A stretch of DNA of 64,000 bases from Cladorhizidae sp. MBARI D1340-BT2 (taxonomy: Eukaryota > Porifera > Demospongiae > Poecilosclerida > Cladorhizidae), in contig JAQNBH010000014.1 in NCBI GenBank assembly GCA_028752905.1, forward strand, positions 26,365,853 to 26,429,852, in the 5' to 3' direction. Below the pieces are notes generated by a model that had not been told where the DNA came from, did not search any database, and saw only the letters and a list, made by a program, of their open reading frames with translations. Shown in pieces: positions 1 to 13,925 of the stretch. Every line of letters begins with the position of its first letter. The first letter of the stretch is position 1. The position numbers and the translations under genes are program-made.

Positions 1-1560
1 TGGTCTCTGCTATCAGCAAGAGCACTTCCCTCATGTAGGAGCAGCAATGGTCTCTGCTATCAGCAAGAGACTCAGACACTTCCCTCATGTAGGAGCAGCA
101 ATGGTCTCTGCTATCAGCAAGAGCACTTCCCTCATGTAGGAGCAGCAATGGTCTCTGCTATCAGCAAGAGACTCAGACACTTCCCTCATGTAGGAGCAGC
201 AATGGTCTCTGCTATCAGCAAGAGCACTTCCCTCATGTAGGAGCAGCAATGGTCTCTGCTATCAGCAAGAGACTCAGACACTTCCCTCATGTAGGAGCAG
301 CAATGGTCTCTGCTATCAGCAAGAGCACTTCCCTCATGTAGGAGCAGCAATGGTCTCTGCTATCAGCAAGAGACTCAGACACTTCCCTCATGTAGGAGCA
401 GCAATGGTCTCTGCTATCAGCAAGAGCACTTCCCTCATGTAGGAGCAGCAATGGTCTCTGCTATCAGCAAGAGACTCAGACACTTCCCTCATGTAGGAGC
501 AGCAATGGTCTCTGCTATCAGCAAGAGCACTTCCCTCATGTAGGAGCAGCAATGGTCTCTGCTATCAGCAAGAGACTCAGACACTTCCCTCATGTAGGAG
601 CAGCAATGGTCTCTGCTATCAGCAAGAGCACTTCCCTCATGTAGGAGCAGCAGTGGTCTCTGCTATCAGCAAGAGACTCAGACACTTCCCTCATGTAGGA
701 GCAGCAATGGTCTCTGCTATCAGCAAGAGCACTTCCCTCATGTAGGAGCAGCAATGGTCTCTGCTATCAGCAAGAGCACTTCCCTCATGTAGGAGCAGCA
801 ATGGTCTCTGCTATCAGCAAGAGACTCAGACACTTCCCTCATGTAGGAGCAGCAATGGTCTCTGCTATCAGCAAGAGCACTTCCCTCATGTAGGAGCAGC
901 AATGGTCTCTGCTATCAGCAAGAGACTCAGACACTTCCCTCATGTAGGAGCAGCAATGGTCTCTGCTATCAGCAAGAGCACTTCCCTCATGTAGGAGCAG
1001 CAATGGTCTCTGCTATCAGCAAGAGACTCAGACACTTCCCTCATGTAGGAGCAGCAATGGTCTCTGCTATCAGCAAGAGCACTTCCCTCATGTAGGAGCA
1101 GCAATGGTCTCTGCTATCAGCAAGAGACTCAGACACTTCCCTCATGTAGGAGCAGCAATGGTCTCTGCTATCAGCAAGAGCACTTCCCTCATGTAGGAGC
1201 AGCAATGGTCTCTGCTATCAGCAAGAGACTCAGACACTTCCCTCATGTAGGAGCAGCAATGGTCTCTGCTATCAGCAAGAGCACTTCCCTCATGTAGGAG
1301 CAGCAATGGTCTCTGCTATCAGCAAGAGACTCAGACACTTCCCTCATGTAGAGCAGCAATGGTCTCTGCTATCAGCAAGAGCACTTCCCTCATGTAGGAG
1401 CAGCAATGGTCTCTGCTATCAGCAAGAGACTCAGACACTTCCCTCATGTAGGAGCAGCAATGGTCTCTGCTATCAGCAAGAGCACTTCCCTCATGTAGGA
1501 GCAGCAATGGTCTCTGCTATCAGCAAGAGACTCAGACACTTCCCTCATGTAGGAGCAGCA
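1..1560. repeat. 101-bp higher-order dimer (54 + 47 bp) at array start
   Basis: In this part the 54-bp and 47-bp monomers alternate almost strictly, giving a 101-bp higher-order unit. An exception is a pair of consecutive short units near 720-790. Further right the array is mostly 54-bp monomers with more substitutions (GGGGCAGCAGTGG against GGAGCAGCAATGG), so this segment looks like the most recently homogenised part. Confidence 0.85.
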
Positions 1561-4500
1561 ATGGTCTCTGCTATCAGCAAGAGACTCAGACACTTCCCTC
1601 ATGTAGGAGCAGCAATGGTCTCTGCTATCAGCAAGAGCACTTCCCTCATGTAGGAGCAGCAATGGTCTCTGCTATCAGCAAGAGACTCAGACACTTCCCT
1701 CATGTAGGAGCAGCAATGGTCTCTGCTATCAGCAAGAGACTCCGACACTTCCCTCATGTAGGAGCAGCAATGGTCTCTGCTATCAGCAAGAGACTCAGAC
1801 ACTTCCCTCATGTAGGGGCAGCAGTGGTCTCTGCTATCAGTAACTCAGACACTTCCCTCATGTAGGAGCAGCAATGGTCTCTGCTATCAGCAAGAGACTC
1901 AGACACTTCCCTCATGTAGGGGCAGCAATGGTCTCTGCTATCAGCAAGAGACTCAGACACTTCCCTCATGTAGGAGAAGCAATGGTCTCTGCTATCAGCA
2001 AGAGCACTTCCCTCATGTAGGAGCAGCAATGGTCTCTGCTATCAGCAAGAGACTCAGACACTTCCCTCATGTAGGAGCAGCAATGGTCTCTGCTATCAGC
2101 AAGAGCACTTCCCTCATGTAGGAGCAGCAATGGTCTCTGCTATCAGCAAGAGACTCAGACACTTCCCTCATGTAGGGGCAGCAATGGTCTCTGCTATCAG
2201 CAAGAGACTCAGACACTTCCCTCATGTAGGGGCAGCAGTGGTCTCTGCTATCAGTAAGAGACTCAGACACTTCCCTCATGCAGGAGCAGCAATGGTCTCT
2301 GCTATCAGCAAGAGACTCAGACACTTCCCTCATGTAGGGGCAGCAATGGTCTCTGCTATCAGCAAGAGACTCAGACACTTCCCTCATGTAGGGGCAGCAC
2401 TGGTCTCTGCTATCAGCAAGATACTCAGACACTTCCCTCATGCAGGAGCAGCAGTGGTCTCTGCTATCAGCAAGAGACTCAGACACTTCCCTCATGTAGG
2501 GGCAGCAGTGGTCTCTGCTATCAGCAAGAGACTCGGACACTTCCCTCATGTAGGGGCAGCAGTGGTCTCTGCTATCAGTAACTCAGACACTTCCCTCATG
2601 TAGGAGCAGCAATGGTCTCTGCTATCAGCAAGAGACTCAGACACTTCCCTCATGTAGGGGCAGCAATGGTCTCTGCTATCAGTAAGAGACTCAAGACACT
2701 TCCCTCATGTAGGGGCAGCAGTGGTCTCTGCTATCAGTAAGAGACTCAGACACTTCCCTCATGTAGGAGCAGCAATGGTCTCTGCTATCAGTAAGAGACT
2801 CAGACACTTCCCTCATGTAGGAGCAGCAATGGTCTCTGCTATCAGCAAGAGACTCAGACACTTCCCTCATGCAGGAGCAGCAGTGGTCTCTGCTATCAGT
2901 AAGAGACTCAAGACACTTCCCTCATGTAGGGGCAGCAGTGGTCTCTGCTATCAGTAAGAGCCTCAGACACTTCCCTCATGTAGGAGCAGCAATGGTCTCT
3001 GCTATCAGCAAGAGACTCAGACACTTCCCTCATGTAGGGGCAGCAGTGGTCTCTGCTATCAGCAAGAGACTCAGACACTTCCCTCATGCAGGAGCAGCAG
3101 TGGTCTCTGCTATCAGCAAGACACTCAGACACTTCCCTCATGCAGGAGCAGCAATGGTCTCTGCTATCAGCAAGAGACTCAGACACTTCCCTCATGTAGG
3201 GGCAGCAGTGATCTCTGCTATCAGTAAGAGACTCAGACACTTCCCTCATGTAGGAGCAGCAATGGTCTCTGCTATCAGCAAGAGACTCATCCCTCATGTA
3301 GGAGCAGCAATGGTCTCTGCTATCAGTAACTCAGACACTTCCCTCATGCAGGAGCAGCAGTGGTCTCTGCTATCAGCAAGAGACTCAGACACTTCCCTCA
3401 TGTAGGGGCAGCAGTGGTCTCTGCTATCAGTAAGAGACTCAGACACTTCCCTCATGTAGGAGCAGCAATGGTCTCTGCTATCAGCAAGAGACTCATCCCT
3501 CATGTAGGAGCAGCAATGGTCTCTGCTATCAGCAAGAGACTCAGACACTTCCCTCATGCAGGAGCAGCAATGGTCTCTGCTATCAGTAACTCAGACACTT
3601 CCCTCATGTAGGAGCAGCAATGGTCTCTGCTATCAGCAAGAGACTCAGACACTTCCCTCATGCAGGAGCAGCAGTGGTCTCTGCTATCAGTAACTCAGAC
3701 ACTTCCCTCATGCAGGAGCAGCAGTGGTCTCTGCTATCAGCAAGAGACTCAGACACTTCCCTCATGCAGGAGCAGCAGTGGTCTCTGCTATCAGCAAGAG
3801 ACTCAGACACTTCCCTCATGTAGGAGCAGCAATGGTCTCTGCTATCAGCAAGAGACTCAGACACTTCCCTCATGTAGGAGCAGCAGTGGTCTCTGCTATC
3901 AGCAAGAGACTCAAGACACTTCCCTCATGCAGGAGCAGCAATGGTCTCTGCTATCAGTAAGAGACTCAGACACTTCCCTCATGCAGGAGCAGCAATGGTC
4001 TCTGCTATCAGCAAGAGGCTCAGACACTTCCCTCATGTAGGGGCAGCAGTGGTCTCTGCTATCAGTAAGAGACTCAGACACTTCCCTCATGTAGGAGCAG
4101 CAATGGTCTCTGCTATCAGCAAGAGACTCAGACACTTCCCTCATGTAGGGGCAGCAATGGTCTCTGCTATCAGCAAGAGACTCAGACACTTCCCTCATGT
4201 AGGAGCAGCAATGGTCTCTGCTATCAGCAAGAGACTCAGACACTTCCCTCATGTAGGGGCAGCAGTGGTCTCTGCTATCAGCAAGAGACTCAGACACTTC
4301 CCTCATGCAGGAGCAGCAATGGTCTCTGCTATCAGCAAGAGACTCAGACACTTCCCTCATGTAGGGGCAGCAATGGTCTCTGCTATCAGCAAGAGACTCA
4401 GATACTTCCCTCATGTAGGGGCAGCAGTGGTCTCTGCTATCAGTAAGAGCCTCAGACACTTCCCTCATGTAGGGGCAGCAATGGTCTCTGCTATCAGCAA

Positions 4501-4734
4501 GAGACTCAGACACTTCCCTCATGTGTTCTCTGCTATCAGTAAGAGCCTCAGACACTTCCCTCATGCAGGAGCAGCAATGGTCTCTGCTATCAGTAAGAGA
4601 CTCAGACACTTCCCTCATGCAGGAGCAGCAATGGTCTCTGCTATCAGCAAGAGCACTTCCCTCATGTAGGGGCAGCAATGGTCTCTGCTATCAGTAAGAG
4701 ACTCAGACACTTCCCTCATGTAGGGGCAGCAGTG

Positions 4735-6760
4735 GTCTCTGCTATCAGCAAGAGACTCAGACACTTCCCTCATGTAGGGGCAGCAGTGGTCTCTGCTATC
4801 AGCAAGAGACTCAGACACTTCCCTCATGCAGGAGCAGCAGTGGTCTCTGCTATCAGCAAGAGACTCAGACACTTCCCTCATGTAGGGGCAGCAGTGGTCT
4901 CTGCTATCAGCAAGACACTCAGACACTTCCCTCATGCAGGAGCAGCAGTGGTCTCTGCTATCAGCAAGAGACTCAGACACTTCCCTCATGCAGGAGCAGC
5001 AGTGGTCTCTGCTATCAGCAAGAGACTCAGACACTTCCCTCATGTAGGGGCAGCAGTGGTCTCTGCTATCAGCAAGAGGCTGAGACACTTCCCTCATGTA
5101 GGAGCAGCAATGGTCTCTGCTATCAGCAAGAGACTCAGACACTTCCCTCATGTAGGAGCAGCAATGGTCTCTGCTATCAGCAAGAGACTCAGACACTTTC
5201 CTCATGTAGGGGCAGCAGTGGTCTCTGCTATCAGTAAGAGACTCAGACACTTCCCTCATGCAGGAGCAGCAGTGGTCTCTGCTATCAGCAAGAGACTCAG
5301 ACACTTCCCTCATGTAGGAGCAGCAATGGTCTCTGCTATCAGCAAGAGACTCAGACACTTCCCTCATGCAGGAGCAGCAGTGGTCTCTGCTATCAGCAAG
5401 AGAATCAGACACTTCCCTCATGCAGGAGCAGCAGTGGTCTCTGCTATCAGCAAGAGCCTCAGACACTTCCCTCATGTAGTAGCAGCAGTGGTCCAGCAAG
5501 ATACTCAGACACTTCCCTCATGTAGGGGCAGAAATGGTCTCTGCTATCAGCAAGAGACTCAAGACACTTCCCTCATGCAGGAGCAGCAATGGTCTCTGCT
5601 ATCAGCAAGAGACTCAGCCTCATGTAGGAGCAGCAATGGTCTCTGCTATCAGCAAGAGACTCAGACACTTCCCTCATGTAGGGGCAGCAATGGTCTCTGC
5701 TATCAGCAAGAGACTCAGACACTTCCCTCATGTAGGAGCAGCAGTGGTCTCTGCTATCAGCAAGAGACTCAGACACTTCCCTCATGTAGGGGCAGCAATG
5801 GTCTCTGCTATCAGCAAGAGACTCAGACACTTCCCTCATGTAGGGGCAGCAGTGGTCTCTGCTATCAGCAAGAGACTCAGACACTTCCCTCATGTAGGAG
5901 CAGCAATGGTCTCTGCTATCAGTAAGAGACTCAGACACTTCCCTCATGTAGGAGCAGCAATGGTCTCTGCTATCAGCAAGAGACTCAGACACTTCCCTCA
6001 TGTAGGGGCAGCAGTGGTCTCTGCTATCAGTAAGAGACTCAGACACTTCCCTCATGCAGGAGCAGCAATGGTCTCTGCTATCAGCAAGAGACTCAGACAC
6101 TTCCCTCATGTAGGAGCAGCAGTGGTCTCTGCTATCAGCAAGAGACTCAGACACTTCCCTCATGTAGGAGCAGCAATGGTCTCTGCTATCAGCAAGATAC
6201 TCAGACACTTCCCTCATGCAGGAGCAGCAATGGTCTCTGCTATCAGCAAGAGACTCAGACACTTCCCTCATGTAGGGGCAGCAATGGTCTCTGCTATCAG
6301 CAAGAGGCTCAGACACTTCCCTCATGCAGGAGCAGCAATGGTCTCTGCTATCAGTAAGAAACTCAAGACACTTCCCTCATGCAGGAGCAGCAGTGGTCTC
6401 TGCTATCAGTAACTCAGACACTTCCCTCATGTAGGAGCAGCAATGGTCTCTGCTATCAGCAAGAGACTCAGACACTTCCCTCATGTAGGGGCAGCAATGG
6501 TCTCTGCTATCAGCAAGAGACTCAGACACTTCCCTCATGTAGGAGCAGCAATGGTCTCTGCTATCAGCAAGAGACTCAGACACTTCCCTCATGCAGGAGC
6601 AGCAATGGTCTCTGCTATCAGCAAGAGACTCAGACACTTCCCTCATGTAGGAGCAGCAGTGGTCTCTGCTATCAGCAAGAGACTCAGACACTTCCCTCAT
6701 GTAGGAGCAGCAGTGGTCTCTGCTATCAGCAAGAGACTCAGACACTTCCCTCATGTAGGA
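4735..6760. repeat. About 2-kb segmental duplication inside the 54-bp array, copy 1
   Basis: The same order of monomer variants recurs about 4465 bp downstream at 9195-11225. Shared markers are a monomer with GCAAGACACTCAG, one with CATGTAGTAGCAGCAG, one with a GGGGCAGAAATGG start and one shortened to GACTCAGCCTCATG. Copy 1 has a local deletion near 5492 (GTGGTCCAGCAAG) that copy 2 lacks. Confidence 0.85.
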
Positions 6761-9194
6761 GCAGCAATGGTCTCTGCTATCAGTAAGAGACTCAGACACT
6801 TCCCTCATGTAGGAGCAGCAATGGTCTCTGCTATCAGCAAGAGACTCCGACACTTCCCTCATGTAGGAGCAGCAATGGTCTCTGCTATCAGCAAGAGACT
6901 CAGACACTTCCCTCATGTAGGAGCAGCAATGGTCTCTGCTATCAGCAAGAGACTCAGACACTTCCCTCATGTAGGAGCAGCAATGGTCTCTGCTATCAGC
7001 AAGAGACTCAGACACTTCCCTCATGTAGGGGCAGCAGTGGTCTCTGCTATCAGCAAGAGGCTCAGACACTTCCCTCATGTAGGGGCAGCAGTGGTCTCTG
7101 CTATCAGCAAGAGACTCAGACACTTCCCTCATGTAGGAGCAGCAATGGTCTCTGCTATCAGCAAGAGACTCAGACACTTCCCTCATGTAGGAGCAGCAAT
7201 GGTCTCTGCTATCAGCAAGAGCACTTCCCTCATGTAGGGGCAGCAGTGGTCTCTGCTATCAGCAAGAGACTCAGACACTTCCCTCTTGTAGGAGCAGCAA
7301 TGGTCTCTGCTATCAGTAAGAGACTCAGACACTTCCCTCATGTAGGAGCAGCAATGGTCTCTGCTATCAGCAAGAGCACTTCCCTCATGTAGGAGCAGCA
7401 GTGGTCTCTGCTATCAGCAAGAGACTCAGACACTTCCCTCATGTAGGAGCAGCAGTGGTCTCTGCTATCAGCAAGAGACTCAGACACTTCCCTCATGTAG
7501 GGGCAGCAATGGTCTCTGCTATCAGCAAGAGACTCAGACACTTCCCTCATGTAGGGGCAGCAGTGGTCTCTGCTATCAGCAAGAGACTCAGACACTTCCC
7601 TCATGTAGGAGCAGCAATGGTCTCTGCTATCAGCAAGAGACTCAGACACTTCCCTCATGCAGGAGCAGCAGTGGTCTCTGCTATCAGCAAGAGACTCAGA
7701 CACTTCCCTCATGTAGGGGCAGCAGTGGTCTCTGCTATCAGCAAGAGACTCGGACACTTCCCTCATGTAGGGGCAGCAGTGGTCTCTGCTATCAGTAACT
7801 CAGACACTTCCCTCATGTAGGAGCAGCAATGGTCTCTGCTATCAGCAAGAGCACTTCCCTCATGTAGGAGCAGCAATGGTCTCTGCTATCAGCAAGAGAC
7901 TCAGACACTTCCCTCATGTAGGGGCAGCAATGGTCTCTGCTATCAGCAAGAGACTCAGACACTTCCCTCATGTAGGAGCAGCAATGGTCTCTGCTATCAG
8001 CAAGAGACTCAGACACTTCCCTCATGTAGGAGCAGCAATGGTCTCTGCTATCAGCAAGAGACTCAGACACTTCCCTCATGTAGGAGCAGCAATGGTCTCT
8101 GCTATCAGCAAGAGACTCAGACACTTCCCTCATGCAGGAGCAGCAATGGTCTCTGCTATCAGCAAGAGACTCCGACACTTCCCTCATGTAGGGGCAGCAG
8201 TGGTCTCTGCTATCAGTAAGAGACTCAAGACACTTCCCTCATGTAGGGGCAGCAGTGGTCTCTGCTATCAGCAAGAGACTCAGACACTTCCCTCATGTAG
8301 GGGCAGCAATGGTCTCTGCTATCAGTAAGAGACTCAAGACACTTCCCTCATGTAGGGGCAGCAATGGTCTCTGCTATCAGCAAGAGACTCAGACACTTCC
8401 CTCATGTAGGGGCAGCAGTGGTCTCTGCTATCAGCAAGAGACTCAGACACTTCCCTCATGTAGGAGCAGCAGTGGTCTCTGCTATCAGTAAGAGACTCAG
8501 ACACTTCCCTCATGCAGGAGCAGCAGTGGTCTCTGCTATCAGCAAGAGACTCAGACACTTCCCTCATGTAGTAGCAGCAGTGGTCTCTGCTATCAGCAAG
8601 AGCACTTCCCTCATGTAGGAGCAGCAATGGTCTCTGCTATCAGCAAGAGACTCAGACACTTCCCTCATGTAGGAGCAGCAGTGGTCTCTGCTATCAGCAA
8701 GAGCACTTCCCTCATGCAGGAGCAGCAGTGGTCTCTGGTATCAGCAAGAGACTCAGACACTTCCCTCATGTAGGAGCAGCAGTGGTCTCTGCTATCAGCA
8801 AGAGACTCAGACACTTCCCTCATGTAGGAGCAGCAGTGGTCTCTGCTATCAGCAAGAGACTCAGACACTTCCCTCATGCAGGAGCAGCAGTGGTCTCTGC
8901 TATCAGCAAGAGCCTCAGACACTTCCCTCATGTAGGAGCAGCAGTGGTCTCTGCTATCAGCAAGAGCTTCCCTCATGTAGGGGCAGCAATGGTCTCTGCT
9001 ATCAGCAAGAGCACTTCCCTCATGTAGGAGCAGCAATGGTCTCTGCTATCAGCAAGAGACTCAGACACTTCCCTCATGTAGGAGCAGCAGTGGTCTCTGC
9101 TATCAGCAATAGCACTTCCCTCATGTAGGAGCAGCAATGGTCTCTGCTATCAGCAAGAGACTCAGACACTTACCTCATGCAGGAGCAGCAGTGG

Positions 9195-11225
9195 TCTCTG
9201 CTATCAGCAAGAGACTCAGACACTTCCCTCATGTAGGGGCAGCAGTGGTCTCTGCTATCAGCAAGAGACTCAGACACTTCCCTCATGCAGGAGCAGCAGT
9301 GGTCTCTGCTATCAGCAAGAGACTCAGACACTTCCCTCATGTAGGGGCAGCAGTGGTCTCTGCTATCAGCAAGACACTCAGACACTTCCCTCATGCAGGA
9401 GCAGCAGTGGTCTCTGCTATCAGCAAGAGACTCAGACACTTCCCTCATGCAGGAGCAGCAGTGGTCTCTGCTATCAGCAAGAGACTCAGACACTTCCCTC
9501 ATGTAGGGGCAGCAGTGGTCTCTGCTATCAGCAAGAGGCTCAGACACTTCCCTCATGTAGGAGCAGCAATGGTCTCTGCTATCAGCAAGAGACTCAGACA
9601 CTTCCCTCATGTAGGAGCAGCAATGGTCTCTGCTATCAGCAAGAGACTCAAGACACTTTCCTCATGTAGGGGCAGCAGTGGTCTCTGCTATCAGTAAGAG
9701 ACTCAGACACTTCCCTCATGCAGGAGCAGCAGTGGTCTCTATCAGCAAGAGACTCAGACACTTCCCTCATGTAGGAGCAGCAATGGTCTCTGCTATCAGC
9801 AAGAGACTCAGACACTTCCCTCATGCAGGAGCAGCAGTGGTCTCTGCTATCAGCAAGAGAATCAGACACTTCCCTCATGCAGGAGCAGCAGTGGTCTCTG
9901 CTATCAGCAAGAGCCTCAGACACTTCCCTCATGTAGTAGCAGCAGTGGTCTCTGCTATCAGCAAGATACTCAGACACTTCCCTCATGTAGGGGCAGAAAT
10001 GGTCTCTGCTATCAGCAAGAGACTCAAGACACTTCCCTCATGCAGGAGCAGCAATGGTCTCTGCTATCAGCAAGAGACTCAGCCTCATGTAGGAGCAGCA
10101 ATGGTCTCTGCTATCAGCAAGAGACTCAGACACTTCCCTCATGTAGGGGCAGCAATGGTCTCTGCTATCAGCAAGAGACTCAGACACTTCCCTCATGTAG
10201 GAGCAGCAGTGGTCTCTGCTATCAGCAAGAGACTCAGACACTTCCCTCATGTAGGGGCAGCAATGGTCTCTGCTATCAGCAAGAGACTCAGACACTTCCC
10301 TCATGTAGGGGCAGCAGTGGTCTCTGCTATCAGCAAGAGACTCAGACACTTCCCTCATGTAGGAGCAGCAATGGTCTCTGCTATCAGTAAGAGACTCAGA
10401 CACTTCCCTCATGTAGGAGCAGCAATGGTCTCTGCTATCAGCAAGAGACTCAGACACTTCCCTCATGTAGGGGCAGCAGTGGTCTCTGCTATCAGTAAGA
10501 GACTCAGACACTTCCCTCATGCAGGAGCAGCAATGGTCTCTGCTATCAGCAAGAGACTCAGACACTTCCCTCATGTAGGAGCAGCAGTGGTCTCTGCTAT
10601 CAGCAAGAGACTCAGACACTTCCCTCATGTAGGAGCAGCAATGGTCTCTGCTATCAGCAAGATACTCAGACACTTCCCTCATGCAGGAGCAGCAATGGTC
10701 TCTGCTATCAGCAAGAGACTCAGACACTTCCCTCATGTAGGGGCAGCAATGGTCTCTGCTATCAGCAAGAGGCTCAGACACTTCCCTCATGCAGGAGCAG
10801 CAATGGTCTCTGCTATCAGTAAGAAACTCAAGACACTTCCCTCATGCAGGAGCAGCAGTGGTCTCTGCTATCAGTAACTCAGACACTTCCCTCATGTAGG
10901 AGCAGCAATGGTCTCTGCTATCAGCAAGAGACTCAGACACTTCCCTCATGTAGGGGCAGCAATGGTCTCTGCTATCAGCAAGAGACTCAGACACTTCCCT
11001 CATGTAGGAGCAGCAATGGTCTCTGCTATCAGCAAGAGACTCAGACACTTCCCTCATGCAGGAGCAGCAATGGTCTCTGCTATCAGCAAGAGACTCAGAC
11101 ACTTCCCTCATGTAGGAGCAGCAGTGGTCTCTGCTATCAGCAAGAGACTCAGACACTTCCCTCATGTAGGAGCAGCAGTGGTCTCTGCTATCAGCAAGAG
11201 ACTCAGACACTTCCCTCATGTAGGA
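9195..11225. repeat. About 2-kb segmental duplication inside the 54-bp array, copy 2
   Basis: This is the partner of 4735-6760. The variant monomers occur in the same order at a constant offset of about 4465 bp. The block from 10038 to 10790 translates identically to 5573-6325. It indicates block duplication by unequal exchange rather than single-unit slippage. Confidence 0.85.
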
Positions 11226-12858
11226 GCAGCAGTGGTCTCTGCTATCAGCAAGAGACTCAGACACTTCCCTCATGTAGGGGCAGTAGTGGACTCTGCTATC
11301 AGTAAGAGACTCAAGACACTTCCCTCATGCAGGAGCAGCAGTGGTCTCTGCTATCAGTAACTCAGACACTTCCCTCATGTAGGAGCAGCAATGGTCTCTG
11401 CTATCAGCAAGAGACTCAGACACTTCCCTCATGTAGGGGCAGCAATGGTCTCTGCTATCAGCAAGAGACTCAGACACTTCCCTCATGTAGGAGCAGCAGT
11501 GGTCTCTGCTATCAGCAAGAGACTCAGACACTTCCCTCATGCAGGAGCAGCAATGGTCTCTGCTATCAGCAAGAGACTCAGACACTTCCCTCATGTAGGG
11601 GCAGCACTGGTCTCTGCTATCAGCAAGAGACTCAGACACTTCCCTCATGCAGGAGCAGCAGTGGTCTCTGCTATCAGCAAGAGACTCAGACACTTCCCTC
11701 ATGTAGGGGCAGCAGTGGTCTCTGCTATCAGCAAGAGACTCGGACACTTCCCTCATGTAGGGGCAGCAGTGGTCTCTGCTATCAGTAACTCAGACACTTC
11801 CCTCATGTAGGAGCAGCAATGGTCTCTGCTATCAGCAAGAGCACTTCCCTCATGTAGGAGCAGCAATGGTCTCTGCTATCAGCAAGAGACTCAGACACTT
11901 CCCTCATGTAGGAGCAGCAATGGTCTCTGCTATCAGTAAGAGACTCAGACACTTCCCTCATGTAGGAGCAGCAATGGTCTCTGCTATCAGTAAGAGACTC
12001 AGACACTTCCCTCATGTAGGAGCAGCAATGGTCTCTGCTATCAGCAAGAGACTCCGACACTTCCCTCATGTAGGAGCAGCAATGGTCTCTGCTATCAGCA
12101 AGAGACTCAGACACTTCCCTCATGTAGGGGCAGCAATGGTCTCTGCTATCAGTAAGAGACTCAAGACACTTCCCTCATGTAGGGGCAGCAGTGGTCTCTG
12201 CTATCAGTAAGAGACTCAGACACTTCCCTCATGTAGGAGCAGCAATGGTCTCTGCTATCAGTAAGAGACTCAGACACTTCCCTCATGTAGGAGCAGCAAT
12301 GGTCTCTGCTATCAGCAAGAGACTCCGACACTTCCCTCATGTAGGAGCAGCAATGGTCTCTGCTATCAGCAAGAGACTCAGACACTTCCCTCATGTAGGG
12401 GCAGCAATGGTCTCTGCTATCAGCAAGAGACTCAGACACTTCCCTCATGTAGGGGCAGCAATGGTCTCTGCTATCAGCAAGAGACTCAGACATTTCCCTC
12501 ATGTAGGGGCAGCAATGGTCTCTGCTATCAGCAAGAGACTCAGACACTTCCCTCATGTAGGAGCAGCAATGGTCTCTGCTATCAGCAAGAGACTCAGACA
12601 CTTCCCTCATGTAGGAGCAGCAATGGTCTCTGCTATCAGCAAGAGACTCAGACACTTCCCTCATGCAGGAGCAGCAATGGTCTCTGCTATCAGCAAGAGA
12701 CTCAGACACTTCCCTCATGTAGGAGCAGCAATGGTCTCTGCTATCAGCAAGAGACTCGACACTTCCCTCATGCAGGAGCAGCAATGGTCTCTGCTATCAG
12801 CAAGAGGCTCAGACACTTCCCTCATGCAGGAGCAGCAATGGTCTCTGCTATCAGCAAG

Positions 12859-13925
12859 CCGCAGAAACTTTGTGTGCATTGCTCTATTGTGCCTGTTACA
12901 ACTCATTCTCCACCTTCTCCTTCTGTTTGAGAGCCCTCACCATCTTCCTCTTTATTACATTTGCCACGTATTTTGCAAGGTTTCACTCAAAAAAAAGTTT
13001 AAAAAAGGAAATTGTTTTTTAAATGCGATCTCTCCAAGAAGGTGGAGGTCTCTTCTCCACTATGATTTGCCTTTGGACAGATGAGACACACACTCACCTG
13101 CTACTCAAGACAGCTTCCATTATCAGGGATACTAATTTTTGATATTATCAAAACTGGAGAAAGGTTGGAGAATTCAAATATTTATATATACGGCACTCAA
13201 AGACTTGATGGCTAATTGGAGACGAGTTTAGCCATCTCATGACACTGCTCTCCAATAATTGCTTGACATCTTATGGATGTTAGAAAACAGGACTACCATG
13301 TGCTTGCAATGTCACAATGTCAGTCTCATTTAACCATTAGTGTTTAAACTTAATAACTTAGTGTCTAAATTCATTTAACCCTCAAGTGGTGTTTAAACAT
13401 TAGTGCTTAAATTAATTTAACGATTAGTGCTTAATATTCAATCGAGAGCTAATTACATGACATTCAATCTTTGTAACCCAGTAACCATTCATAAAACCCT
13501 AGTGTTGAAAACCCTTAGTAATTAGCATTCTAGTGTTAATGATGCATAATATATGCATAATATTCACACAATTATTAGCCTTTAGATGAATAACAATACA
13601 GAAAGATTAACCCTAAGTCCTGCACATTAATCCTTACATTAACCCTTACTTATTAACCCTTATTGTACCTCTGCATCCTCCAATCCTTCAGGCACCATCT
13701 GCTCTGCTATCATGGGAATTTGGATCCAAAACTGTCAACAACAATAAAGCAATAATAAGTCACCTTGACAACTACAACAAACCAATAATTTCATAAACAA
13801 TTTCATAAACAATTGTCGACCTATTCAGCTTCAGAGTTTGAAGGTGTCGACAAGCATCCCACAAAAACTGATGCAAATAAGAACAAGCAACACCCCATTA
13901 AATAGAGTGTAAATCATGTGATGAT
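12859..13925. other. AT-rich spacer, no gene recognised
   Basis: Between two large arrays. At 13330-13450 there is a loose repetition of ATTAGTG(C/T)TTAAA, and at 13490-13670 of AACCCTTA-like words. An open frame runs out of the 54-bp array to 13084, but only as an extension of the repeat; its tail is leucine-rich and matches nothing I recognise. Confidence 0.7.

Larger units (their letters stand above)
1..12858. repeat. 54-bp minisatellite array (about 240 units)
   Basis: The array is continuous from the window edge to 12858. The main unit is 54 bp and contains GGTCTCTGCTATCAGCAAGA and CACTTCCCTCATGTAGGAGC. A shorter 47-bp form lacks ACTCAGA, and there are 55-bp and roughly 49-bp variants. 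Since 54 is divisible by three and the unit lacks stops in several frames, open frames of up to about 400 codons appear on both strands. The 47-, 49- and 55-bp units break every frame, which argues against coding. The left end is not in the window. Confidence 0.97.

Noticed and set aside
4678..5925. A 415-codon open frame with MVSAISKRLRHFPHVGAA repeats, and similar frames on both strands over 1-12858
   Set aside because: The 54-bp unit is stop-free in several frames on both strands, and frames break at every 47- or 55-bp unit. No start context, splice site or unique domain supports a protein.
1..6000. CRISPR-like array (regular repeats)
   Set aside because: There are no unique spacers; units are contiguous and near identical, in a eukaryotic context.
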